The notes under the pieces are model-generated. The model saw only the letters and a program-made list of their open reading frames with translations. It made no database searches and was not told the origin of the DNA. From Plantago ovata (lineage: Eukaryota > Streptophyta > Magnoliopsida > Lamiales > Plantaginaceae), in NCBI GenBank assembly GCA_028274465.1, contig CM051455.1:52520725-52584724 (forward strand): a stretch of 64,000 nt of DNA, in the 5' to 3' direction. A program made the position numbers and the translations under genes. Shown piece after piece: positions 45,201 through 57,300 of the stretch (the first letter of the stretch is position 1; every line of letters begins with the position of its first letter).

Positions 45201-46821
45201 ACACCCCTTCTTTCTTTGTAAAAGCCTTCACTAGGCTCTTGCCAGACATCATACTCATTGTTACAGCTGGTTGCAGACCTGGTACTAACACTTTTTCACC
45301 CAACAAATGAAATGTAATGGTGATTCTCATAGTCTAGTACCACTGGCCCCAATTTTTTCATGAGATCAACCCCTAGAACCATATCGTAGCCTCCCGGAGG
45401 TAGTACTCCAACGCTAGCATAAAATAAGTGGCCAGCCATCTCCCAACTCAGCTGAGGACACTTGTAATTACATTAAATTTTTCCACCCCCCGCTACTGTC
45501 ACTTGGAGAGGATTAGTCACCTCGAGCTCACATTTTATCCTATGTGTTGCACTTGTGTCTAAGAAACTATGAGTGCTGCCTGAGTCGACTAAAATTACCA
45601 ACTCATTATTTTTCACTTTGCCCTTCAATTTGATGGTATCTAATGGAACCTGCCCCTTCAAAGTGTGCATTGAAACTCCATAATCCTCATTCTCATTGCT
45701 CTCATCTTCCAACTGCAAATGTGCTGCATCGCTTGTACCTGCTTCCTCTTCAACCATAATGATGAAAAGTTTCTGACATTTATGCCCAAACTTGTAAACC
45801 TCATCACAATTGAAACAGAGGCCTTTCTTCATTCTCACATCCAGCTCCTCTTTACTCAATCTCCTAATTGGCACACTTTTAGCTATATCCTAGTTCTCCT
45901 TCTTCTCCTCTTTAGGCCAGGTTACAACACCCCTACTAGCTCCCTTATGGACCTTATTCAATGATTCCAAAAGCACCTCCTGCTTCCTGGCAATCAAATA
46001 GGCCTGCTCTAGTGAATAAGGAGCCAGCATTTCAACCATATGCCTGACTTCCTCCTTAAGGCCACTGTAAAAGCTGCGTATAAAATAAAATTCGTCCAGA
46101 TGCTTGTTGTGCTGCAACATAAAGGACCGCAACTCTGCAAATTTTTCAATATACCTATCAACGAAGCCTGGCTGCCTTAACTTGTTAAATTCACCTATTA
46201 TATCATCCCCTCTAACTGCTGTAAACCTCTGCACAAACAAATCAACAAATTTTCCCCATCCCATAGATTCTCGTCCATCAATGTGATCAACATTCTAGTA
46301 TTCTGCTAAACCGTCTAAATGGATACCAGCCATCACAACTTTCTCAGCATCAGACATTGTATTCAAAACAAAATATCTCTGGCATCTACGCAACTAACTT
46401 CTCAAATTCGTACCATCAAATTTGGGGAAATCCACCTGTATATTCTTATTAAACGGTAAAATAGGAGGATCAGTGTCGTTATGTACCTCTCGACGATTCT
46501 CATGACCAGTCTCCTGCTCATGACGATTCTCCCGCTCATCGCGTTGTAGCTGATCTCCTGGAGATCGTGTTTTGCCCAAACTGAGGATCAGAGCACGCAA
46601 CTCCTGAAACTCCTTCTCGTGAGCTACTGCTCGAGCATCCTGTGACTCTTCCATGGACTTTTGAGTTGCCGCAATAGAATCCTGAGCTGCCGCCATGGAT
46701 TTCTGAGCGTCGGTCATGGATTGCTGAGAAGTAATTAGCTCATCCGCTCGAGCTTCCAGCGATTCAATTCGTTGCGTATGCGAGTGAGTCACCATTGCGC
46801 AGAGACGAGGATGATACCAAT

Positions 46822-47056
46822 TGTTATGGATGGATTGCTGTTGCTACGAATTAGCTAACTTCTACAGTAACTGCTAACGGTTATACTAGGGAATATGCTA
46901 GAAAAGCTAATTTCATATATGATTTCAGATGCCCTTCAACAGAAGAATTACAGATAATTATACAGGATAAGGCTTGACTAATAACAAACTAGAACTTACA
47001 AGCTTAAAACGCGAATTACAGTATGGACGAATTAAGACAGAATTCGCTCGATAACA
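46822..47056 (-). repeat. 5' LTR of the chromovirus element
   Basis: 235 bp, with the same TGTTATGG...ATAACA ends as the other LTR; the length difference is one 11-13 bp indel. Confidence 0.93.
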
Positions 47057-47061
47057 GATAC

Positions 47062-48956
47062 AAGAACTCTGATTGGTTATTGATTGTGGTGCATGAACGT
47101 AATTCTTGCTATTGGAACCGGAGAAGGATTAGAGTGGTATCTCTTATTATTGTTTGGACAATGCTGGAAGCCTGGAGCTAGTATATCAGATTGATTTTCT
47201 TATAAATTGTGGATAGCCGGTTAGGTTGTTGATGATCAAAGAGCGATTCATTTAGCTTCTTGGTTTTGTTGATACATTCATTTATAGAGTTGAGGTAAGG
47301 GTAAATTCTAACACTAAAGCTTTTATTTTAATATTAAAATGTATATATGATATGTATAAATATTTTGACAACAACTACTATTATATCTTGTTATGGGCTT
47401 GATATAATAGAAAAATAAGAATTAAGTGTGTTACCCAAACTAAATGTATTTTCATTTGTGCATGTGTTGAATGTAAACTGTTCTGTCTAGTGCATGGACA
47501 AATGTTATGTTTGAGCTCCAGATGTGCTTGTGAACCGTTCTGTATCCTTCGGGGAATTTTGTCGTGCTAGTCCTTTTCTGTTATACCCTTTGGCGGGGTA
47601 CTTTGTGTATGTTTTGTTCTGTAAGCCGACCTCTGTGCCATCAGACTTATACTAGTTGCCATAGGTACATGACTGTTGAGCCGAAATGTTTCGTTATGTT
47701 TTCATGTACCTTTTGTTACGTGTGATATATTGGAATGTATATATATATATATATATGTATTTATCTTTAAACATTACTTGGTCTGGGTGGAGGTTCCAAA
47801 ATGTTCTCATACTGAGTTTGTAGCTCACTCCTTACTCATTTCTTACAGTGGAGTAAGTTAGTGGGGGCTTTAAGGAAGATACTTGTGGATTTAAACAGAG
47901 TTGGAGCATCAATGGTTCAATCAAAGGAGCTTAGATATTTTGTATTGCAAAGGTGTGTACATTTGAAAAGTTTAATTAGGTACAGGTTGTAATTTTGTAT
48001 TGAGGACCTTGTAGTGAATTGTATACTTTATTATTTGACGAATTTAGACGCTCTGTTTTACCGTGGAGTAAATTTTACCATTTTTTTAGGATTACAAGTA
48101 AGGCTTTGTGTTGGCATGAATCCGTCTCACGATACACGGTCGAACGCACCAATAATTTGATTTTGGGGCGTTACACTTGGTTTGGTTCGAGCTCGTTAAC
48201 AATTGAGGTTAATATAACAAGCCCAAAATCAGGCTCGAGCTCGCCTCGTTTGGCTTGAACAGGTCGAGTCTTACCGAGGTCGAGTCCATATAAAAAACAA
48301 TATGTAAAATTTGAAATAAGATATAAAAAATCAAATATTCAAGATTACTCGTTAACATTCAATATTTTGAATCATAAAGCCATAAAAAATTAACAAAAAG
48401 TGAATATAAACATTCAAATTTAATGCTAAAATGCCCGATAATTGTATAGATAATATCAGGAACTTTAATGAGCCTTAACGAGTATGTTCGAGCCGAGCTA
48501 GGCTCGGCTCGTTAATGTAAAGAGCTTAATGTTAGTTACCGAAAAAAATTATCCGGTAAACTATTATTTATATGTCGCAGTGTGCAACCCATTATTTACG
48601 ATTTGATGTAATAAGAAGATGACTTTCCTGAATCGTTCTGTTTGTTCTTTCTCTCTCTGATGACGTCGTTCTCTGTCTTTAACGTTTGTCTTCCTTCTGT
48701 CGTTGTTCTGTTCATGAAAAAATGCGACCTCTCTTTCCTTTATGAACTAACTGGAGGACGTCCGATTCATGCGTACCAATTGAGTCATCACATCACGATC
48801 TTATTATTTGAGCAAGTTTCCAACTGTTTTATATTTTCTTGTATTTTTTTGGAACATTAAAATAGTGTGTATCCAAGTAGGTAATCCAACCTATCCATAT
48901 GAAAAAGAAAAGAATTGAAAAAAATAAAATAAAACTTTGTTTGGGTAGATAAACCC
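47062..48956. other. Intergenic stretch, no gene recognised
   Basis: AT-rich. A diffuse repeat with CTCGAGCTCG / CGAGCCGAGCTAGGCTCGGC words spans about 48175-48540, a motif style seen in plant MITEs. Short frames at 48019-48258 and 48642-48860 have no domain. Confidence 0.4.
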
Positions 48957-50395
48957 TTTTTTTTAAAAGGAAATAAATGCATTATGAAATAGAGTTGGTT
49001 ACAGGCCTTAAATAAGAGTTTGCAATGTCTGAAATTAGATAACTAGAAAGCCACGCAGGACAATAGTCCCAAACAAAAGTAAAAGAACTTGACACAACTT
49101 GGGATCTTCCAAAAGTTTTTAATCTTCCTTCATCAGCAAGCTTATCCGCCGTGTTGTTGCATTCGCGGTAAACAAAACAGTGTTGTACGTCATCTGCCAA
49201 TCCAATTCTTCTAAGCATATCCTCCAGGATTGTTTGGTGTTGCACTCTTGCTGCTCGTCCCCTGTTCAAAGAAGAGATAAGAGTTTGTGAGTCCGATTGA
49301 ATTATAAATCGTTTACATTCAATTTTGTCCCATAAGGATATTCCCAGTTTTAGTGCAAAAAATTCTGCAGTGAGGGCATCCACTTTTCCCAAATATTGGG
49401 CACTAGCTATCACAAAGTCGCCCATGGAGTTTCGTAATATAGCACCTGCTCCTCCTTCACCTGTTTGGGGATCGACCGACCCATCTATATTTAAGTAGAG
49501 GGCTCCTTGGGGTGGCTTTTGCCACTGGCAGGGGGTTGGAACTGGTGAAGGTTTCAGAACAAAAGGGAAGGTGATTTGATGGTCATTGGCCACCTGCTGA
49601 AATCTGTGAGAGAAATTCGAAATGTTTATTGGTTTTTGGGCGAAAATAAACTCGTTTTCTTGCTTGCCAGGATAGCCAACAGAAGATTAAATAGTTAATC
49701 TGGCCAGGGCTATTAACTGTGCAAGAGAAGAGAAGGTTTTGAAGGGTGGGTGGTATGTTACCAAAAAAGATGGAGTAAGGAACCTTCTAACATCATGCAG
49801 GGCCATGCAGTCAAAAAGAATATGATGTAAATCCTCCTTGGCATTTTTACAAATGGGGCAAATATCAGAATCAATGGCACCAATTTTACACAGAAACATG
49901 GAGGTGGGAAGTTTATCCCATATAGCCATCCAAATGAAAGAATTGAATCCTTGGACTCACTTTCAGTTTCCAGATTTTCGTCCAAGGCCAAATTGGCCCA
50001 GGTTTTATACCCTTATCAATGAGCATATTATAAGCCCTCTTAACTGAGAAGACACCATTTGGGTTATTTTTCCATATAATATTGTCAAGTTTTGTAGTAT
50101 ATAAGGAAGAGGAATTCCCAAAATTTCATTAACTAGCTCATCAGGCAGGAGAAACTTTAGTTTTTCCACATCCCCAGCTATTACCAATAATGACATTATT
50201 AACAGAGAAATTCCTATTAGTGTTTCCAGTAGTATATAATCATTCAAAGATTTTATTATTTACCCAAATATCATACCAAAAGCTAGTATCACATCCATTT
50301 CCAATTTGCATAGATAAACCTTTTCTGGGTAACCATCCATCAACCTGTTTTAACGTGGAAATGGGACAATCACAAAAGTCCAATAAAGTCATGGC
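48957..50395 (-). mobile_element. 5'-truncated L1-type LINE: C-terminal RT-associated, zf-RVT and RNase H region
   Basis: From high to low coordinates the minus strand encodes a LINE C-terminal segment (GWLPRKGLSMQIGNGCDTSF, WYDIWVNNK), a zinc-binding domain (49929-49687: WDKLPTSMFLCKIGAIDSDI, CPICKNAKEDLHHILFDC) and RNase H (49593-48982: CQWQKPPQGALYLNIDGSVD, GAILRNSMGDFVIASAQYLG, ECNNTADKLADEG). A short A run (plus-strand T8 near 48959) closes the 3' end. The frames are interrupted by stops and shifts between these domains. The end of the RNase H tail (FVWDYCPAWLSSYLISDI) aligns with the tails at 18.3 and 32.4 kb but is more distant, so it is a related subfamily. Confidence 0.87.
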
Positions 50396-52373
50396 ATAGC
50401 TCATCTATCTAGTGGTTAATGTCTCAACTAAAACACACAAACATCGAGACGAGAGAACCATCCAATACAATACAATACAACTGAACTCAATTTTGATACT
50501 TTAGCTTATTTCGTCACGACATTGCTGTCGTATTATCAACAAACTTATGATCAACCAGTCATCAGTATTTGGACGTTATTGTCACCATGTGCCAATTATT
50601 TCTCATATTAGCGACTTGACAAAATCTTATGCGGCTGTAAAATTCCATCACGGACATTAATCAAATATTACTCTTCTTCAAGCTCAGGACCAAAGTAGAT
50701 GAAAATTGTTTGGATTGTGAAACATAAATTTTTCAAAGGAATGTGGTGACTGTAGGTACCATAAACAACTCTCGATTGATGATGGCATATTGCAGTACAG
50801 GTATTGCAGATTTGGAGGAACCAGTTCATCAGTTCTATATGTATTGTCGGGTTTATAATACTTTACACGGTATTATTGCAGTACACTATCATAATGTTCA
50901 CGCTTGTCAATATTATGGAACATGCCAAATTAAGAGCATGTATGAAACTAAAACTGAAACTTCTGGGCAATTTTTATTATTTTAGTTTTGTGCTAGTAAT
51001 CACGGTTGCGTCACTAAACTTATGACTGTAACATAAATCTTTTAACTTATTTAAATTTTTTGTCCAAGGCAAGAAGTATTTGATAATATCTAATCACATA
51101 TCCCCACGAAAACATATACAAAGACAAACCACGGGCATGTTTTGCACGTTAACCTCTAGTATCTCCGCTCACATATTTTGTCTAGACACAACGATGACAA
51201 TACACCCCAAACAAAAAATCTAACAGATTTTATTTGTTTCCAGTTTCATTGGATTTTGGTATTTCCATCATTCTCTATTATTCTTATGTCCTCGACGGTA
51301 AGGAAGGGCTTTGTAAATGCGGGGCAGTACATGTGCATACTTTTTTTTTTTTTTTTTTTTTTTTTCCTTTTTAAACGGTATCGAATCTCCGACCTTTTAT
51401 GTGATACTCCAGCACCCTACACTCGACCACTAGAAATTTGTTTATGATTAATGTTCTACCTGTAATTATCAAATTTGGCATCCTACAAATATAGCGTTTG
51501 ATACGGAAACAACAATAAAATCGAACACTTTTTTTCCATGTAAAGATGGATATAATTACTCAAATTCGAGATCTCCAATCACAACTCATAACTCAGAAGA
51601 CCTTGAATATGTACGAACTATTTGATTCTACCCTCGTTTGTTGTTTGTTGAAAGTTTGAAGAAACGTTAACAGCGTTGTTCACTTGTTTGTTGAAATATA
51701 AGGGTGAAAAAAGTGTTTAAGTTTTGGTTAGAATTTGTGGAAAAATAAGGTAGATGGGCTATGATGAATAGTATAGATTTAGAGACCGAATATGATGAGT
51801 GGTATAGAATACTTATAGATTTAGAGAATTGGTTTTTTAAATGAGAAATGAAGAAGAAAAAAGACGAGACTAATGAGTTTATTTTGATTTAAAAAAGAAA
51901 AGGAGCCCAAGCCAAGTTCCGAGTGAAACATAAATCCACTAAACTTTTGAACAACAAATTAAGTGAGAGCGAAAAACTCGAATAATTACTTTTTATTTTG
52001 AGAAATAATGTTGTTCTTTTTTTCATTATTACATCCAAGAAAAAAATTGGAAAATTGGATTATTTTTTTTACCCTAAAGTCCATTATGTAATTCCAATTT
52101 ACTCTAAAGTCGGGAATAAAACATGTGTTACCCTTAAATATAAATGGACCTTAGGTTAAGATTTTCATCATGTAAACATGGCTTTTTAGTTATTTTGGTG
52201 TCGGACATGGTTTTTTGGTTTCAAACATGGTTTTTTTGGTTGTCATACACGAGTTGTTTAGATGTCAGACATGGTTTTTGTATATAAGTTATGTCTAACA
52301 CCTAAATAAACAATGCTCAACACCATTTCCTTCTTCTTTTCCTCACTTCCTTACAATATTTTTAAAAAGATGG
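50396..52373. other. AT-rich intergenic stretch, no gene recognised
   Basis: Contains a T run of about 24 at 51342-51365 and short repeats of a TCAGACATGGTTTTT-type phrase at about 52177-52285 (four loose copies with GGTTTTT). Frames at 50743-51025 and 51178-51447 show no domain. Confidence 0.4.
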
Positions 52374-52580
52374 TGGAGCTTCCACCGGAGCTCCGGGATG
52401 CTCCAAATCAGAGCTTCCATGGCTGGAAGCTTCCGAAATGGAGCTTCGAGCCATGGAAGCTCTGGCAGACTGGAAGCTCCGAAATTGGAGCTTCCTGTCG
52501 GAGCTTCCGGCCAAATCTAATCGAAGCTTCGCTTCTATGGAAGTTCCGATTTGGAGCTTCCCGGAGCTCCAATGGAAGGG
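52374..52580. repeat. GGAGCTTC-word cluster
   Basis: About 200 bp of GC-richer DNA containing around ten copies of GGAGCTTC, GAAGCTCC or one-base variants at irregular 12-25 base spacing, in both orientations. The same word builds the core of the foldback element at 30697-30878. The plus frame through it (52313-52612) has no domain. Probably the core of a related but eroded element. Confidence 0.7.
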
Positions 52581-53469
52581 TGGTGGGTTTTTATTATTTT
52601 ATTAATAGGTAAATTAAGGTTTCATTTTGCCAAGATTGGAGGATAATCGGATGTTCCATTTTGAACTGATTGGTAATTCCCCCAAAATTGAAATGCACTC
52701 AGGAATGATGAGCCCATAAAATCTTCTGGCATAAAGATTGAGTTCACATACACACCTAGATCTTTCCGCATCTTCTTTTCCAGCCACACATAACTTCTGG
52801 CCATTAGTGTATATTCTCAAAGAATCAACCTGACCATACGTTCTTTTCCCAAATTGACCCATTTCACCTTCCAACTCCCATGCTTGCTGTTGCTGGGAGG
52901 TTACATCAAGGCAAATACACATTGCAACAACTGTAATACAGTTGTTTAAAACTTCAGTTATGTTTAATTTGACTTAAAAAATACAGTATTAATATTTATG
53001 ATCGATTTATAATTCCAAATGATTTCAGTTCAAATCATTTCAGCTCCACCTAAATTTTATTTTAATCCCGTGACAAACACATGTTAACCTTACACACACA
53101 CAGAACAGAAGTCATGTATACTTGAAAGTTGAAACAAAAATGATGTAAACCTGGGACAAGTGCCAAAATGGAAGTAAATTACTTGTAGTACAATTTAAAC
53201 AATCTTGGAGGATCAATTAATCTCCAAGAAATAATTATTTTATGTCATCAACATTACATTACAATATGGAAATTTAATTTTCCAGAAAGATACTAGATGA
53301 CATATACAAATAGTAGCCGACCACGTAACAATTAGTGTTACTTAAAACACATGGTCACCATTAAATCAACCCTAATTAATTCACCATCATAATTTCCTTT
53401 CCAATTTAAAAATTAAAATAAAAAAGGTTACTCTTTATCAGAGAAGAATCAATTCATCATCAATCATCA
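52581..53469. other. Intergenic stretch with an unassigned frame
   Basis: A 102-codon minus-strand frame at 52614-52922 (MCICLDVTSQQQQAWELEGE at its start) has more even composition than chance frames nearby, but I recognise no domain; it might be an exon fragment. The rest is AT-rich. Confidence 0.35.
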
Positions 53470-53785
53470 TCATCTGTGAGCTGTAACGAGTGTCTCGATA
53501 AATCTCAGGCCGTCAAATCTTGGCGCGAATTTCTCCGAAGAAGAAGAAGATGACGTGGACCTTCCCGACGAGTCCTCGCTCACCGTCCTCCCGCAATTGT
53601 TATCCTTTAAAATTTGACGATTTGAATAGAAATTAGTACTTAGAAATTGAATTATGTTTTATTATTGAAGGATTGATAATGAATTATTGAATTACCTGGA
53701 TGGGGAATTGGAATTTGGAGGAAGAGGAGGCGGAGACGACGGCGGCAGAAGCTGCTGCGGCGGCGACAAGACTGGATTTCTTCAT
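53470..53785 (-). CDS. Small conserved plant protein, two exons, 74 residues, unknown function
   Basis: Minus-strand exon 1, 53785-53696 (30 codons: MKKSSLVAAAAASAAVVSAS, then SSSKFQFPIQ), a 91-base intron (CAG-GTAATT donor, TTTTAAAG acceptor), then exon 2, 53604-53470 (44 codons and stop). Both exons join in phase 0. Exon 2 begins DNNCGRTVSEDSSGRSTSSS and ends KFAPRFDGLRFIETLVTAHR, a compact charged-aromatic C-terminus that I recall from short uncharacterised plant proteins. The alanine-rich N-terminus could be a weak targeting or membrane-insertion segment, but there is no clear cleavage site. A TATA box and a CT-repeat leader lie upstream. No function can be given. The upstream ATG in the longer frame at 53872 is in the leader and is not favoured. 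Confidence 0.82.
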
Positions 53786-53910
53786 TGAATTGTTAGATTT
53801 CTTTGTTTTGAATCTTCTGATATAACAGTTACGAATATTGAATTGTAGAGAGAGAGAGAGTGTAATTGACAAATTGTGTTATGGTGCGAGGAAGTTGGGG
53901 CGGGTGTGTT

Positions 53911-53918
53911 TATTTATA
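53911..53918 (-). promoter_or_regulatory. TATA box of the 74-residue protein gene
   Basis: TATAAATA on the minus strand, about 126 bases before the ATG. A CTCTCTCTCT leader repeat (plus-strand AGAGAGAGAG at 53849-53860) lies between it and the ATG, as in many plant 5' UTRs. Confidence 0.65.
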
Positions 53919-53939
53919 GGCCAGCAAGGACTAGGGAAT

Positions 53940-54375
53940 AAATATATGCGGCGACCATTTTGGCATTCACCCCAGCTCAGCCCATTTCGGTTGGCCTACT
54001 AATATCACAGTCTTGCCCCTCCGTTGACTTTGCTTCAGTCCTTTCTTACCTCTGTTTCTTAATAGTGGCTACTTACTTGTATATTGGCTGCTCCGTTGGA
54101 GGACCTTCGCTGCGTCAAACTTTTAATCCGATGTTTGGAAGTGTATTTCCGGTGTTGATTTTCAATTTTCATCGCCGAATACTAATATGCCAGCTTTTAC
54201 ACCAGATTTTCGTCTCGAAATTCAGAATCTGTTACTATATCAAACTAGCTGGAGCAGTGAAATGAGAGCTGCATGGTTCGATCGATCTATGCCCGTGATG
54301 GAATTATAAGGTTAGTATAAGTGTGGAGAAATAAAGTGGTTTAGAATGTTTGTATGATTGTTGATGAGGATAAAA
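53940..54375. other. Intergenic stretch upstream of the small gene
   Basis: Shared upstream DNA of the minus-strand small gene and the edge of the TAT-lineage fossil. The plus frame 53960-54265 has no recognisable domain. Confidence 0.4.
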
Positions 54376-57300
54376 TCGGTTCAAAGGTTTATGTCACCAT
54401 CTCTCGATCCATAGAAGCGGATGGAAGGAGTATTTTGAGTGTAAACGGAGCTAAAACCTGCAAAACAAGGGGAGATTGAAGGGGAGGGCACTTAGATCCA
54501 GCCTACCGAAGTTAGACCGGTTGGCAAGTTAATGTAGTGAGAGGATTTATGCATAGTAAATAGAGAGGAAAGAATGATCGTCTGCATGTAATAAATGAGG
54601 ACATATATATAGGATACGGTGAGGGTCCCATGCACTTTCGGACGCGTAACCAGCGCTAGTAATTCCTCCCTTCGAGCCCATATATACGTTCGACATACAC
54701 ATGAGTGGGAGCGATGGCCAGGTACTTCGACGTATAGGGTGGAACACTGCAAGGGTCGTGGCCTCAGGTCCTCGAAAGGTACTTTGACGTTCGAATCCAT
54801 TAAGGGGTTGTTCGAGTTATAGCAAGTACCCTTTATTCCCATATCATGACTCCCCCAAGTTTCGATGGATGATGGTAAGGAATCCGTCGAAAGTTCAAAT
54901 GCTAATTCGAGGAGTTGCTAAGGCGGGATCTGAATAGATTTCAAGTTTTGAATTTGACGGGGGTATATTGGTGATTTCCAGCTCATGCCGGTTCGTTTCT
55001 CTACACGCGACTATACATGGTGGGATGCGTAAGGGACACGCGCCTCGATTTACGAACCGCAATAACTACGACATAGGGAGGGGTTTAAAACCCCTCTTTC
55101 CCCTTTTCCCCTTCATTTCTCCTTCTTTGCTCAATCCTTTCCTATCCTTTCATCTTTTCCGGCTACTCTTGCGCGATCGTCACCGGTTTTTGCTCCATGA
55201 AGTCGCTCTGTAATCGTCGTTTATCCCCAGGTACGCCTCTCTTATTTTCTTTGATTATTTCGATGGTTTATGATGTGTTTTTCCTTCGTGCTTCTTCTAT
55301 GGTGTCTGCTGTAATCTTCGAATTTAGCATATTCCGGTAGGATCTTGTATGTCTTTGGAACTTTTTTCTCTTCTTATTTGTCTTTGTGCATGCGTGGGTG
55401 GTTGCTTCCTTTTTGTCTTGGTTGTTTCTGAATTGTGGTAGTGGCATAATTTCTCCGGTGAGGATTCCGCCGGAGTCTTTGCTTGAGGAGTCGTTCTAGC
55501 CGTAATGCTTTTTGTTGGTGCTGTATTTTTAGCTAGATCTCTTGCTATGTTGGGTAAATTGGAACGGGGTCGGATATGATGAATAGGTCGAACATGCCTT
55601 TAGTTTTTATATCTTTTCGATAATTAGTGGGTTCCGAGTTGGCTTGGCACTGATTGTTCCTTTTGGTAGTTTTTGTAAGGATGTCGAAACGGATTGTTGA
55701 CCAACCCGGTGTCGGTGACGACTCGAACACTGAAAACTCTTTTAGCGTAAACAAAAGGTCGAACTCTTTAGGTAGAGATAGTGGACCTTTCCTTCCTTCT
55801 GATTCGAACCCATTTTTAACCTCGGACCAGGTAGTCCGAAGGCCCGTCATCTCGATGAAAAAACCCCGCCCCAAAATGTCGACTCGAATTCTTAGGAATC
55901 AGATTCGATCTTCGAATATGGCGGATCCTGCAGAAAACTTTGCTGGTGATGGAGAGGGTCCGGATGTGATTCCGATCGAAACGAACTCCGACATGAGGCT
56001 TCCTACGGATGTGAGCTCTGTACGAAAGAGAGAGACTGACTCTCTGTATCACAAATTCGGGATACCAGGTACCTATGAGATTATAGTACCAGGGTCGAAC
56101 GATAGGATGTATAGCTCTCCTTCGGACTGTTTTGCTATAACCATCCAAGCTTTAGAGCATGGCTTTAGGTTCCCAGTGTGCGATGGAGTGGTTCATATCT
56201 TGGATACTTTGGAATTGTGTCCGACTCAGTTGTTACCGAACGGGGTGGGGATGATGATAGCTTTCTGTGTATGGTGTAAGTCTATCAACCGAAAAGTCAC
56301 GACCTTGAATTTCCTCCATTTCTTTTCGATGGTGGAAATTAAAGACTGTGGTTGCTTCTATTATTTTTCGGCCATCCGGAACTTCGAACTTTTTTCTAAG
56401 TTCCAGTCTTCGCATGGCGCCGGGTACAAACGGCGTTATGTATTTGTTCGGATGCCTCCGAAAGAGGATGGTACGCTTGGTGTTGTGCCTACCCCTCGAC
56501 TTTGGCATCGCCGTAATGGCGAACTAACTGTCCTTGAGCGTCGAAATGTATGAGCTGATGAGTAAAAGGGTCGTGCGCCCGAGGATTGGATTATCCCGTA
56601 CAGTCTCTTGGTGGAGCCGATCCTTTTTCTTGGGGGTGTGTCTTCGGTGGAACCAGAGATTCAAGGGAATATCCGATACTTGGGTAAGCTTTGACTTCTT
56701 TCTTGTTTTCTTTTTTTTTTTTTTTTTTTTTGGTTCTCATCACTCGAAATGTTTTTTGTACAAATTACTGGATGAAGCTATCCCAGGAGTTTTTGGCCAA
56801 GAAGGCCTTGTCTATTGCGAACAAAAACAGTGTCCCGAAGTACACTGAAAATTGTCCCCACAATATTTTGACCATCATTGATCCGAATAGTGCTCCTCAT
56901 CTCGTGCCTGCCCCGAATGTCGAAGCTGGCGATGGTTCGGGGTCTGCTGCTGGGGGACACCGCTCAAAACTTGGTGGTTGGCACCGATGCTCCTCCTTCG
57001 AACCAAGTGGAGGGCTTGGGTGACAATTGTGATTCCGACCGAACTGCTTCGGTTGCGCCTAATGATCCGGGTTAGATTTCTGCTTCGGGCCAGCGAAAAA
57101 GGGCTCGGACGAAAGTGAGGACCGAACCAGTTGGAAAAACCATCATAGATCTCCAGGATTCCCCTGAACACTCTGGTGGGGCGCAACGAAATCAGTCCCG
57201 TTCGATTAGGTGTCAAGGCCTGCCTGAGGTGTCTTACTTCCATGATCCCGCGATCGGACTGAAGTGGAGGGATTTGATGATTTCGAGCAGCGACCAGGTC

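Larger units (their letters stand above)
42044..47056 (-). mobile_element. Ty3/Gypsy chromovirus (Reina-like) LTR retrotransposon
   Basis: Fossil on the minus strand, 5.0 kb, flanked by the 5-bp duplication GATAC (42039-42043 and 47057-47061). From high to low coordinates: right-hand (5') LTR; a primer-binding site TTGGTATCA next to it; gag with a CCHC knuckle; protease (VDSGSTHSFLD); reverse transcriptase ([11 protein letters not shown]); RNase H; integrase (HPQTDGQTERVN); and a C-terminal chromodomain (VEWEHLPAEEATWEDYHEF). The short LTRs and chromodomain suggest the Reina group. The element is broken, with roughly eight breaks. LTRs differ at about 12 of 222 aligned positions plus one indel, implying insertion some 2-4 million years ago. 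Confidence 0.95.

Noticed and set aside
51178-51447. Plus frame of 89 codons
   Set aside because: Its length depends on a T run of about 24 that encodes a phenylalanine string.
52614-52922. 102-codon minus-strand frame as a separate gene
   Set aside because: No domain, promoter or splice partner recognised; kept only as a remark in the intergenic entry.
56691-57023. Plus frame of 110 codons with a phenylalanine run
   Set aside because: Crosses a T homopolymer within the TAT fossil; treated as part of that element and not as a gene.
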